A stretch of DNA of 36,835 nt from an uncultured bacterium (GTDB lineage Bacteria > Omnitrophota > Gorgyraeia > Ghiorseimicrobiales > Ghiorseimicrobiaceae): NCBI GenBank assembly GCA_913009335.1, contig CAJVXN010000021.1, forward strand, positions 1 to 36,835. The letters run 5' to 3'. The notes beneath the pieces are model-generated. The model was given only the letters and a program-made list of their open reading frames with translations, ran no database searches and had not been told where the DNA came from. Numbering within the stretch: the first letter of the stretch is position 1; each line of letters starts with the position of its first letter. A program made the translations under genes and the position numbers. This document shows positions 1 through 7,392 of this stretch, one piece after another.

Positions 1-108
1 TCATCCGTCTTGTTTCATCTGCAATTTTATCTTCTATTGCTTTTTTTTTTAATGATACAGCGACCACCGAGATCTACACTCTTTCCCTACACGACGCTCT
101 TCCGATCT
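1..108. other. Sequencing adapter plus junk, not genomic
   Basis: Positions 51-108 match the Illumina TruSeq universal (P5) adapter along its whole length, with a single G-to-A change near its outer end. A T-run and unrelated sequence lie outside it at 1-50. This is untrimmed read-through sequence that was assembled into the contig end, so real genomic sequence begins near position 109. Confidence 0.97.
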
Positions 109-128
109 ATATGTGCGTAATTTATGCA

Positions 129-1511
129 TTATTTATATATCGGTAGAAAGATTAAAGCGATTGTGGCAATAATAATACTAACTATGCCCACAGTCAACCC
201 TATCCAAAACCAACGTAAAAAGGTTAATTTGATATTTCTTTCTTTTTCCAGTATACCTAAAGCGACAATATTCGCCGTCGACCCCACAAGTGTAATATTA
301 CCCCCAAAACACCCGCCAAAAAGAAGGGCCCACCAGAAAGGCTGAAGATTAAAACCCATATCCTTGAAACTCTGGATGACAGGAATAAACGCGGCAACTA
401 ATACCACGTTATCAAGAATACTTGAACCAATAGCAGACGATGTAATTATTAAAATAATTAGGCTAACTGAATTATGTCCGGCAATTCCGGCTAAATATTT
501 TGCTACCAGATTTGTTGCCCCGGTATAATGCAATGCGCCTGCCTGAGCAAAAAGTAATAAGAAAAATACCAGTGTCCACCATTCTACATCTTTCTCTATG
601 AATTCACGGGCCTTGCGCCACTTCCAGAACATTATACACCCGGCAGATAGTAAAGGCATAGTTAAAAGAATTGTATTATCTTCCAGGCCCAGTAGGATCT
701 CAAAACGATGGTGCATCGCGATAAAAAATAAAGTCGTCCCAAAAATAAACAAAGCTATTTTAAGCTGTCTCTCTATGGGGACGGATATTAATTTAATTAA
801 CATCTCGTTCGCGCCGAAATCTTTAATTTTCGCGTCCAGCTGAATTAATGTTTTTCTGTACCAAATCTTAATTATGAATATAACCACGATAAGACAGACA
901 ACCGCTAAAGGAAAAGCCTTAACAATAAAATCTTCAAATGTAAGGCCTGCCTTTGTGGCAATCAATATACCGATAGGATTACCTAATACCGTTGCACTAC
1001 TTCCGATATTAGTAGCAAGAACAGATATTATGATAAAAGGCACAGGATCTACCTCAAAATAATCACAAATCTCTAAAACCGCGGCCACGACAAATATAAT
1101 TGAGACAACTTCACTGGTCATAGCGGAAAGCAGGGCCGAAATAACGCAAATTGCCATTAAAAATTTATTTGCCGTAAGATTCTTAATCCGCAGCATAAGG
1201 CCTACAATCCAGGCAAACAAACCCGTATCCTTAAGCAATCCTACCGCAACCATCATGCCCATCAAAAACAAAATTACATCTAAGGAGGCTGCCTTAATAA
1301 AGCTTTCAAAATTAATTGTATTAGTAAGCAATAAAAGGCTTGAGCCCACAAATACAAACGCGACCCTAAAACTCCAAAAGAATAAAGTCCCTAAAACAGA
1401 GGTAAGAAATATAGATAAAGCCAGCGCCTGATGAGAATTAAAACCTATTGTAGTACTCAACAGGCCCGTTGATATAGAAATAATAAATAATAATATAAAC
1501 CTTCTAATCAT
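129..1511 (-). CDS. ArsB/NhaD-type ion transporter (SLC13/CitMHS fold)
   Basis: A 460-aa polytopic inner-membrane protein with about 11-12 hydrophobic segments over its whole length. The repeated motif region around residues 165-185 (IGSSATVLGNPIGIL) and its counterpart near 415-430 (GGNITLVGSTANIVA) are the inverted-repeat signature of the ArsB/NhaD and CitMHS permeases, where the discontinuous helices bind ions. Likely activities are Na+/H+ antiport or export of an anion such as arsenite; the sequence does not decide between them. There is no ArsA, ArsC or ArsR nearby, which slightly favours an NhaD-like role. Its start overlaps the stop of the upstream CBS-domain gene by 4 bp (ATGA), so the two are translationally coupled and the CBS protein may regulate it. 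The gene is complete and ends about 20 bp inside the true contig end. Confidence 0.85.
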   Translation of the reverse strand: MIRRFILLFIISISTGLLSTTIGFNSHQALALSIFLTSVLGTLFFWSFRVAFVFVGSSLLLLTNTINFESFIKAASLDVILFLMGMMVAVGLLKDTGLFAWIVGLMLRIKNLTANKFLMAICVISALLSAMTSEVVSIIFVVAAVLEICDYFEVDPVPFIIISVLATNIGSSATVLGNPIGILIATKAGLTFEDFIVKAFPLAVVCLIVVIFIIKIWYRKTLIQLDAKIKDFGANEMLIKLISVPIERQLKIALFIFGTTLFFIAMHHRFEILLGLEDNTILLTMPLLSAGCIMFWKWRKAREFIEKDVEWWTLVFFLLLFAQAGALHYTGATNLVAKYLAGIAGHNSVSLIILIITSSAIGSSILDNVVLVAAFIPVIQSFKDMGFNLQPFWWALLFGGCFGGNITLVGSTANIVALGILEKERNIKLTFLRWFWIGLTVGIVSIIIATIALIFLPIYK

Positions 1512-1960
1512 TTGGTTTCTGCCATTTTCTTAAGGGCCTTCAATATATCACACCTTGATACTATCCCTACTATTTTTTCACCCTTATCTAAAACCGGTAT
1601 TCTACGAATATCCTTAACAAGCATAATCCGCGCTGCCTCACTTAAAGACGCGTCATCATTTATTATATAAGCACCTTTACTCATAACATCAATAATCTTT
1701 AATTCTGATAACTTAGCAAATTTATTTTTTATATTCTTAGGATTATCTTCATAAACAAACCTACCTACCTGACTAAGATAACTCGGTAGAATAATCTTTA
1801 ATACGTTTTTCTCCGTAAAACTTCCCAACAAGTTGCCGTCTTTATCAATAACGGGCAAACCGCTTATCCGCATCTTGAAAATAAAGTCTAAAGCGTCTTT
1901 TACAGGCATATCAGGCAATAAGCTTTTCACATCTTTTTGCATCACCTCTCTTACCTTCAT
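1508..1960 (-). CDS. Two-CBS-domain protein
   Basis: A 150-aa soluble protein made of a CBS pair (Bateman module). The first CBS covers about residues 1-60 (VREVMQKDV ... GLPVIDKDGNLLGSFTEKNVL) and the second about 90-147 (VMSKGAYIINDDASLSEAARIML ... RIPVLDKGEKIVGIVSRCDIL). Such modules bind adenosine nucleotides and act as sensors of energy state or ionic strength. It overlaps the downstream transporter gene by 4 bp, so a regulatory subunit role for that transporter is the simplest inference. About 70 bp without genes separate it from the upstream gene, and this stretch probably contains its promoter. Confidence 0.88.
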   Translation of the reverse strand: MKVREVMQKDVKSLLPDMPVKDALDFIFKMRISGLPVIDKDGNLLGSFTEKNVLKIILPSYLSQVGRFVYEDNPKNIKNKFAKLSELKIIDVMSKGAYIINDDASLSEAARIMLVKDIRRIPVLDKGEKIVGIVSRCDILKALKKMAETK

Positions 1961-2029
1961 AACTTACTCCAATCAACTTATCTTTCTACGATACAAATTA
2001 TTAATATAGAAAGCTTAACTTTTATAATT

Positions 2030-3568
2030 TTACTCTAACCCCAACTGTTTAGATAGATACCCTCCGGTTAAACCATCGATTCGGGCTGTTAATTCCTGGA
2101 GCCTTAATTCACTTTCTATCTTTACATTCAAATCCTCTGGAGGGGACACGAAAATATCGGTCTGCAGCCTTCTTCTTTCAAAATAAAGCCGGATTACTTC
2201 TGTTAATATATCTTCTCTTAATTGTACCATTAGACGAGTCTGCGAATCAATCAATCTTTGTTGATCGCTCCAAACCAAATCGCCCAAGTCCCAGGATAAA
2301 CCAACGCTCCAATCACGCGGCCCTATATAATACTTATCGGAACCGCTGTCGTAGTTAATAGTTTTTCCGTAATCAAGGTCAAAATCAGGTAATAGTGTTT
2401 TAAGTCTTGCCCCTTTTCTTAAATTGTTAATTTTTTTAGGGCTTATTACTTCGGCATATTTAATAGCTGCCAATCGTATCTGACCTACTGTTGGCTCATC
2501 TTTAAAATACAGCTCCCAATTCTCTAACCTCGCGAGACTTGCAGTTTTGCTAACCTCAGTTCCCCTGCTGCGCGAGACACCATTATCGCTCGCTAACCAC
2601 ATCCTACCAAATGAATCAAGCGCGATAAATCGAATATCCTGACTAATAAGCCCTTGATAAATACTTTCCCAGGCTTTTCTCTCTTTTCTTAAAACAAAAA
2701 CACCTTTTTTACTGCTAAGATATAAATCTCCGGAATCAGCTACCATATTTCTAATGCTACTCCCGGTTAAACCAACCGAAGAAACAGACTTAAAAGAAAC
2801 GCCCTTATCTAAACTTACAAATATGCCGGATTTACTACTAAAATATATTTTCTCATAAACAACATCCTCACTATCTACAAACACATAACCGGATATTTCT
2901 GTATCCTCTAAACTTTCTTCTGATGCAAAATCAATATCTTCAATATCGCTATTCTCCTGCGCCAACCTCATGCCAAATACTTTCTTCCATTCGGCATTTA
3001 AATCATGACTAGCAAATAAACTACCCTCAGCCGCAACAAAGACATCAGTACTACTCTTATCAATAGATGCGATAGAAAGATTCCCCAAGGAACCTTTAAC
3101 TCTATACCAATTTTTGCCTCTATCCCGGCTAATAAATAACCCTGCCTTAGTCCCTAAAAAAACTAGGTTACCTTCGGCCAAAATAACAGTACAATTCTTT
3201 TGAAGTTCCCCAATCCCCGAAAATACTTTTTCCCACACATTAGAATTAAAATCCTTTATTCGAAATAAACCGTCTTGAGACGCCGCATATATTATGCTTG
3301 GATCTTCACGATCAAAGCTAAGAAAATTTACTTTTTTACTTACCCCTCTTAAGCCAAGAGCCACTTTCCAGCTTTTTCCTGCGTCCTCTGTCCTATAAAT
3401 TGCTCTATTTGAAGATATGTATACTAAATTCGGATTTTTATAAGATACGGCTATTGCTGAAATATCTAAATCCCGCAATCCCTTATTAAGTTGCCTCATT
3501 GTAAGCGTAGCGGATAGAGCACGGGGACTCAACAATATAACAACAATAATAATTATTATCTTTCGCAT
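2030..3568 (-). CDS. Secreted BNR/YCF48-type beta-propeller protein
   Basis: A 512-aa protein with an N-terminal signal peptide (about residues 1-20, a long I/V run ending ALSA). Residues 35-330 contain repeated Asp-box-like turns of the type sedAGKSWK, sRDRGKNWY and sLDKGVSFK, together with VYISSN and IYAAS strands. These are the hallmarks of BNR/sortilin/YCF48 propellers. The C-terminal third (about 345-512) has no recognisable repeats, is rich in charged helices, and contains a strand segment around PRDWSVGLSWDLGDLVW. The protein probably works in the periplasm or at the outer membrane, and its ligand is unknown. It follows the small membrane kinase-like gene by 9 bp and is probably the last gene of that operon. 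Confidence 0.75.
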   Translation of the reverse strand: MRKIIIIIVVILLSPRALSATLTMRQLNKGLRDLDISAIAVSYKNPNLVYISSNRAIYRTEDAGKSWKVALGLRGVSKKVNFLSFDREDPSIIYAASQDGLFRIKDFNSNVWEKVFSGIGELQKNCTVILAEGNLVFLGTKAGLFISRDRGKNWYRVKGSLGNLSIASIDKSSTDVFVAAEGSLFASHDLNAEWKKVFGMRLAQENSDIEDIDFASEESLEDTEISGYVFVDSEDVVYEKIYFSSKSGIFVSLDKGVSFKSVSSVGLTGSSIRNMVADSGDLYLSSKKGVFVLRKERKAWESIYQGLISQDIRFIALDSFGRMWLASDNGVSRSRGTEVSKTASLARLENWELYFKDEPTVGQIRLAAIKYAEVISPKKINNLRKGARLKTLLPDFDLDYGKTINYDSGSDKYYIGPRDWSVGLSWDLGDLVWSDQQRLIDSQTRLMVQLREDILTEVIRLYFERRRLQTDIFVSPPEDLNVKIESELRLQELTARIDGLTGGYLSKQLGLE

Positions 3569-3577
3569 AATAACTTA

Positions 3578-4114
3578 TTATATAAATGCCGGGATTAATA
3601 ATAAACTCATCACTATCCCTGATACAAAGCCAACGGATATGTCTGTATTGACAGGAAGGTTAATCGTTCGAATAATTGCCCCCGCAAAACAACCAAATAA
3701 AGCAACGCGCCAGTCAAGGACAAAAGGAAAGAATAGAATAAAAAGGCTACAGGAAAGGCCTACGTATAAAAAAACTACCAGTTCACCAACTCTTCCATAA
3801 CGCTCTTTTGCTACATCAGCCAATGTGTTACCTAGAATAACAAATAACATCACATTCATAGCAACAATCTTATTAAAAAATAATATGCTTAAAAAACACA
3901 CACCGCATAAAAATAGAAATTTTAACTCAGGAGCGAAAATCTCGTTTAAAAACTTAGGCTTCAATTTAACATCAGAATGATGCTTTAAGTAAACGATACT
4001 CAAAACCCCTGCTAAAATAACCGCATTTAATACAAGAACGTTGGATCGCTTACCAAAATGATACGCTAGTGGTAGAATCAAGACAATCAGACGATTAATT
4101 CTTTTTATCATCAC
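3578..4114 (-). CDS. Polyprenol/diacylglycerol-kinase-like membrane protein
   Basis: A 178-aa integral membrane protein with about six hydrophobic segments. The arrangement resembles the SEC59/VTE5 dolichol-phytol kinase (CTP transferase) family: an early HFG-containing segment, a central GNTLADVAKERYGR corresponding to the family's GD-A-A-x-x-GR-xGR block, and a late LPVNTDIS in place of the usual E-x-x-DDN-x-x-P block. Several family hallmarks are changed, so CTP-dependent lipid kinase activity is uncertain. It overlaps the upstream acyltransferase gene by 20 bp, which places it in lipid or envelope metabolism. An alternative is a diverged phosphatidate cytidylyltransferase relative without catalysis. 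Confidence 0.5.
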   Translation of the reverse strand: MMIKRINRLIVLILPLAYHFGKRSNVLVLNAVILAGVLSIVYLKHHSDVKLKPKFLNEIFAPELKFLFLCGVCFLSILFFNKIVAMNVMLFVILGNTLADVAKERYGRVGELVVFLYVGLSCSLFILFFPFVLDWRVALFGCFAGAIIRTINLPVNTDISVGFVSGIVMSLLLIPAFI

Positions 4115-5039
4115 TATCCTCCTTTGTCTTTTTGGGTTGGGTTTTCCACCTGCGATGAATCCAACCCCATTCCGCAGGATACTGCCTTATGTATTTCTCA
4201 ATTATCTTGGTAATATCGGCAACACCATTCTGGATTACGAGTTGTCTATCAGAATCATGCCTCAATTCTAATTCTTTCTCAATTATAAGCCGGTGCGTAT
4301 TATTTCCCCCTCCTATAATAAAAACAGGTAAAATAATTGCTTCAGTCCTTAAGGCAAAAACTACCGGGCCCGTAGCAGTAGCTGCCTTCCTACCAAAAAA
4401 ATCTACAAATACGCCCCCTGTGCCGAAATTCTGGTCCATCAACATAAATACCAGTTCATTTTTTCTTAAGGCATCAATACTATTCTGCACACAGGTATTA
4501 CGTGGATGACTATAAATAGATTTTACACCTAAGGCGTCTCTTTTTATACGAAAATATTCATCCGCCTTCTCATCGCGCATTTTTCGTACAACGACATTAA
4601 CTTTATAGCCTAAAATTGCAAGCTTAGTTAAAAGGAGCGGAAAATTGCCAAAATGCGCGCTTACAAGAATAACCCCTTTTCCTTTAGCTAGCGCCTTATC
4701 TAGATTCTCTCTTCCTTCTACAGCTACCATTTTATCTAAGATCTTAGGATTGCCCATAGAAGCAAATACCTCAAGCATTCCTTTTACCATAGCAGAAAAA
4801 CAACCTATTATTATAGCCTTTATTTCTTTTTCGGTTTTTTTGCCTTCAAAAGCAATACGTAGACTTTCCTGAGCAATACGACGATGTCTTACGGCAATAT
4901 AATAACCAATTCTAGCTGTAGATTCAGCAAAAATATATACGCACCACCTTGGTAAAACACGCAAAAGAGTAAAAACACATTTCGTGCAATAAAGTCCGAT
5001 GCTGCGTTTAATCTGCCTATTTATTTGTTTTATGTTCAT
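4095..5039 (-). CDS. LpxL/HtrB-type lysophospholipid acyltransferase
   Basis: A 314-aa member of the LpxL/HtrB/MsbB acyltransferase family, which adds a secondary acyl chain to lipid A precursors or related lipids at the inner membrane. Visible features are the N-terminal hydrophobic segment, ILVSAHFGNFPLL at residues 124-136, FMLMDQNFG near 200 and the FFGRKAATATGP block near 220. The family motif is H-x4-D/E; here it is His129 followed four residues later by Pro134 (HFGNFP), so the catalytic acidic residue is not in its usual place. Some homologues in other phyla probably share this variant, but activity is not certain. The start codon overlaps the stop of the upstream gene by 1 bp (TAATG). 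Confidence 0.8.
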   Translation of the reverse strand: MNIKQINRQIKRSIGLYCTKCVFTLLRVLPRWCVYIFAESTARIGYYIAVRHRRIAQESLRIAFEGKKTEKEIKAIIIGCFSAMVKGMLEVFASMGNPKILDKMVAVEGRENLDKALAKGKGVILVSAHFGNFPLLLTKLAILGYKVNVVVRKMRDEKADEYFRIKRDALGVKSIYSHPRNTCVQNSIDALRKNELVFMLMDQNFGTGGVFVDFFGRKAATATGPVVFALRTEAIILPVFIIGGGNNTHRLIIEKELELRHDSDRQLVIQNGVADITKIIEKYIRQYPAEWGWIHRRWKTQPKKTKEDSDDKKN

Positions 5040-5524
5040 TATAATTTATAGCCTATCTTGCGCAATAAATCTTTGCGCCATACAACATCTTTTTCTTTTT
5101 CTTCACCCCGTGGTGAAAAGCCGTCTATGACTCCCATTATTCCCCTTCCCTGCTCTGTTTCTGCTATTATAACCTCTGTGGGATTCGCGCTCGCGCAATA
5201 TATAGAACAAACTTCCTCTATATTCTTTATCGCGTTTAACACATTAATCGGATAGCAATCCTTTAAAAATATAATAAAGCTATGCCCCGCGCCTATTGCC
5301 TTTGCGTTTTCAATTGCCAGTCTCTTTAGCTCCTCATCTGTACCCTCAGAACGTATAAGACATTTTCCTGAAGCCTCGCAAAAGCTCATGCCAAATTTTA
5401 TACCCGGGACTTTAGTTACTAAAACTTCATATATATCTTCAACTGTCTTAATAAAGTGCGCCTGACCTAAAATAAAATTTAAATCATCACTTTTTTTTAT
5501 TTTTACGCTTTTAAATTCCAACAT
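5039..5524 (-). CDS. Adenosine-specific kinase (TT1662-like family)
   Basis: A 161-aa single-domain protein matching the conserved adenosine-specific kinase family (PF04008 type). The conserved stretches are near-complete: NFILGQAHFIKTVEDIYE near residues 16-33, FGMSFCEASGKCL near 43-55, AIGAGHSFIIFL near 75-86, CSIYCASANPTEVI near 105-118 and GRGIMGVIDGFSPRGEE near 125-141. Structures of this family bind adenosine, but the biological reaction is poorly established. It is first of a tight gene set with the acyltransferase, kinase-like membrane protein and propeller protein. The 220 bp upstream probably contain the operon promoter. Confidence 0.85.
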   Translation of the reverse strand: MLEFKSVKIKKSDDLNFILGQAHFIKTVEDIYEVLVTKVPGIKFGMSFCEASGKCLIRSEGTDEELKRLAIENAKAIGAGHSFIIFLKDCYPINVLNAIKNIEEVCSIYCASANPTEVIIAETEQGRGIMGVIDGFSPRGEEKEKDVVWRKDLLRKIGYKL

Positions 5525-5745
5525 TACTCACCTCAAAGAGACCATAGCTTACGAACACGAAAGTGTAAGTAAGTTATCTGGTCGAATTGATTCCGTTGAG
5601 TGTATTAAAATTGTCGAAGATAATTTTAATACTTCATACAAAACGGGACATATGATAAGTTAATCAACCTAAGACTGAAAGATTCTCAGAAAATAAAGCA
5701 TAAAAGATATTATAAGAAAGATACCGAAGAAGCACAAGTCTTATA
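5525..5745. other. Intergenic region with AT-rich hairpin
   Basis: A 221-bp stretch without a gene lies between the end of lnt and the start of the adenosine-kinase operon. At 5602-5632 there is a perfect 11-bp inverted repeat (GTATTAAAATT ... AATTTTAATAC) with a 9-nt loop. It may be the terminator of the secA-lnt operon or an operator of the next one. It lacks a GC-rich stem, so classical intrinsic termination is doubtful. No promoter could be assigned with confidence. Confidence 0.45.
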
Positions 5746-7392
5746 TTAGGCGCAAGACTTCCTGCCCCTGCCATATTTCAATCTTAAAATTATCCCGACT
5801 CCCGTAAAAACAAAACAGAACAAGGCGAATACATCGCCATATTTAGTATAGATTGAATTATTAGTCTTTTTATAAACAAACTCTGTTCTATGTCCCGCAA
5901 CAAAGGTATCCTTTCCTTTCTTATCGCTGACTCTGGATTTTATTGCTCCCGCAGGAGTTATGAAACAAGAAACACCGGTATTTGCCGAACGCAGAAGGCT
6001 GACCCTATTCTCTATAGCGCGAAACACAGAAGCTGCGAGATGCTGATGAGGCTCGCTTGTATCCATAAACCAGGCATCATTAGTGATATTAACAAGAATA
6101 TCTGCTCCCTCTCTTACAAAATTCCTTGAAAGATTAGAAAATAAATCTTCAAAGCAAATAAGTGTGCCGAATTTTATTTTTGATTTTCCATTCTCTCTTA
6201 AGGGGGCCTTTTTTAATGAAAACAGCGTATAATCCTCTCCTCGGCTAAAATCAGAGATTGGCACGATATCCTCTAAGAAAGAAAGTGTTCTCCTTAAAGG
6301 AATATATTCTCCGAAAGGAACGAGATGTAATTTATCATAGCTATTTATTATTTCCCCATCCTTAGAAAATAACACGGCACTGTTATAATAAGAATCAGCT
6401 CCCGCCTCGTTTCCGGTCCAATGAGTTATCATACCTATTAAAATAGGAACATTTATTTGCTTGATAAAATTCTTAAGATAGTCTATTTCAGAATATTCTG
6501 TTTTTGCTATGGTTAAATAATCCTGTAAGGCTGTCTCCGGCCAAATAATAAGATCAGGATTATCTATTAATGCTTCTTGAGTTAATAAGAAGTATTTTGC
6601 AAGTATTTTATCCTTTTCTCTCGGATTCCACTTTAGGCCTTGAGGAATGTTGGGTTGAACTATGGATACCTTGACAGCCGCCGGTTTATGGCTTTGGCTA
6701 TAGGTTGCCAAACCATTGCCTTCTGGCTTATACTCTGCGCATGCGGCCAAATCAAACCTGGCCGATAATCTCAACTTATAAAAGCCATAACCTAAAACAA
6801 AACATACGCACAATAAAATCAATAAATATTTTTTCTTATTTGTAGCCAGTGGTAATTGACGGCTAAGAACCAAATAAATTCCCAAATTTACCAATACCAC
6901 AAAAAACGATACTCCGTAGGCTCCTGTTATATCGGCAATCTGTATAACTTTTAAATTTTGAAACTGAGAATAACCTAATAGCGCCCAGGGAAAACCGGTA
7001 AGTAAATGACTGCGCAGATACTCAAGAACCACCCAAACAGAAGGAATAATAATAAAACTTCTGGTTTTTGAAAAAAATAATCCGAAAATCGCAAAATATA
7101 ATGCCAGGTATAACGATAAAATAACCATACCGGGCAAGGTAACATGGATAAGCCAGTAAATTGTCCCCAGCCAAAAAATAAATCCGCAAATAAAAGAAAA
7201 TAAAAATGCTTTACTGCCAGATTGATTTTTTAAAACATAAAATAAAGGTACAAGGCCAAACCAGGCAAAAATCCAAAGATTGGAATTAAAAAATGGTAAG
7301 ATAAGTAAAACCGCAGAGAACACGCACAGGCATAATTTCTGTATGATAGATTCCGGGTGAGAGACTATAAACTGAATTATTTTCCGCAGCAT
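5746..7392 (-). CDS. lnt: Apolipoprotein N-acyltransferase
   Basis: A 548-aa inner-membrane enzyme that transfers the third acyl chain to the N-terminal cysteine of lipoproteins. Several membrane segments fill about residues 20-210, followed by a periplasmic nitrilase-like domain (about 240-515) and a last membrane segment. The catalytic triad is visible: Glu286 in IIWPETALQ, Lys354 in YDKLHLVPFGEYIP and Cys413 in GTLICFEDLF. The length is slightly above the usual ~510 aa because of an insert between the last N-terminal helix and the nitrilase domain (about 218-238). Its start lies inside the end of secA (16-bp overlap), so it is translated in the same operon. The presence of lnt implies a diderm cell with triacylated lipoproteins. 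Confidence 0.95.
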   Translation of the reverse strand: MLRKIIQFIVSHPESIIQKLCLCVFSAVLLILPFFNSNLWIFAWFGLVPLFYVLKNQSGSKAFLFSFICGFIFWLGTIYWLIHVTLPGMVILSLYLALYFAIFGLFFSKTRSFIIIPSVWVVLEYLRSHLLTGFPWALLGYSQFQNLKVIQIADITGAYGVSFFVVLVNLGIYLVLSRQLPLATNKKKYLLILLCVCFVLGYGFYKLRLSARFDLAACAEYKPEGNGLATYSQSHKPAAVKVSIVQPNIPQGLKWNPREKDKILAKYFLLTQEALIDNPDLIIWPETALQDYLTIAKTEYSEIDYLKNFIKQINVPILIGMITHWTGNEAGADSYYNSAVLFSKDGEIINSYDKLHLVPFGEYIPLRRTLSFLEDIVPISDFSRGEDYTLFSLKKAPLRENGKSKIKFGTLICFEDLFSNLSRNFVREGADILVNITNDAWFMDTSEPHQHLAASVFRAIENRVSLLRSANTGVSCFITPAGAIKSRVSDKKGKDTFVAGHRTEFVYKKTNNSIYTKYGDVFALFCFVFTGVGIILRLKYGRGRKSCA

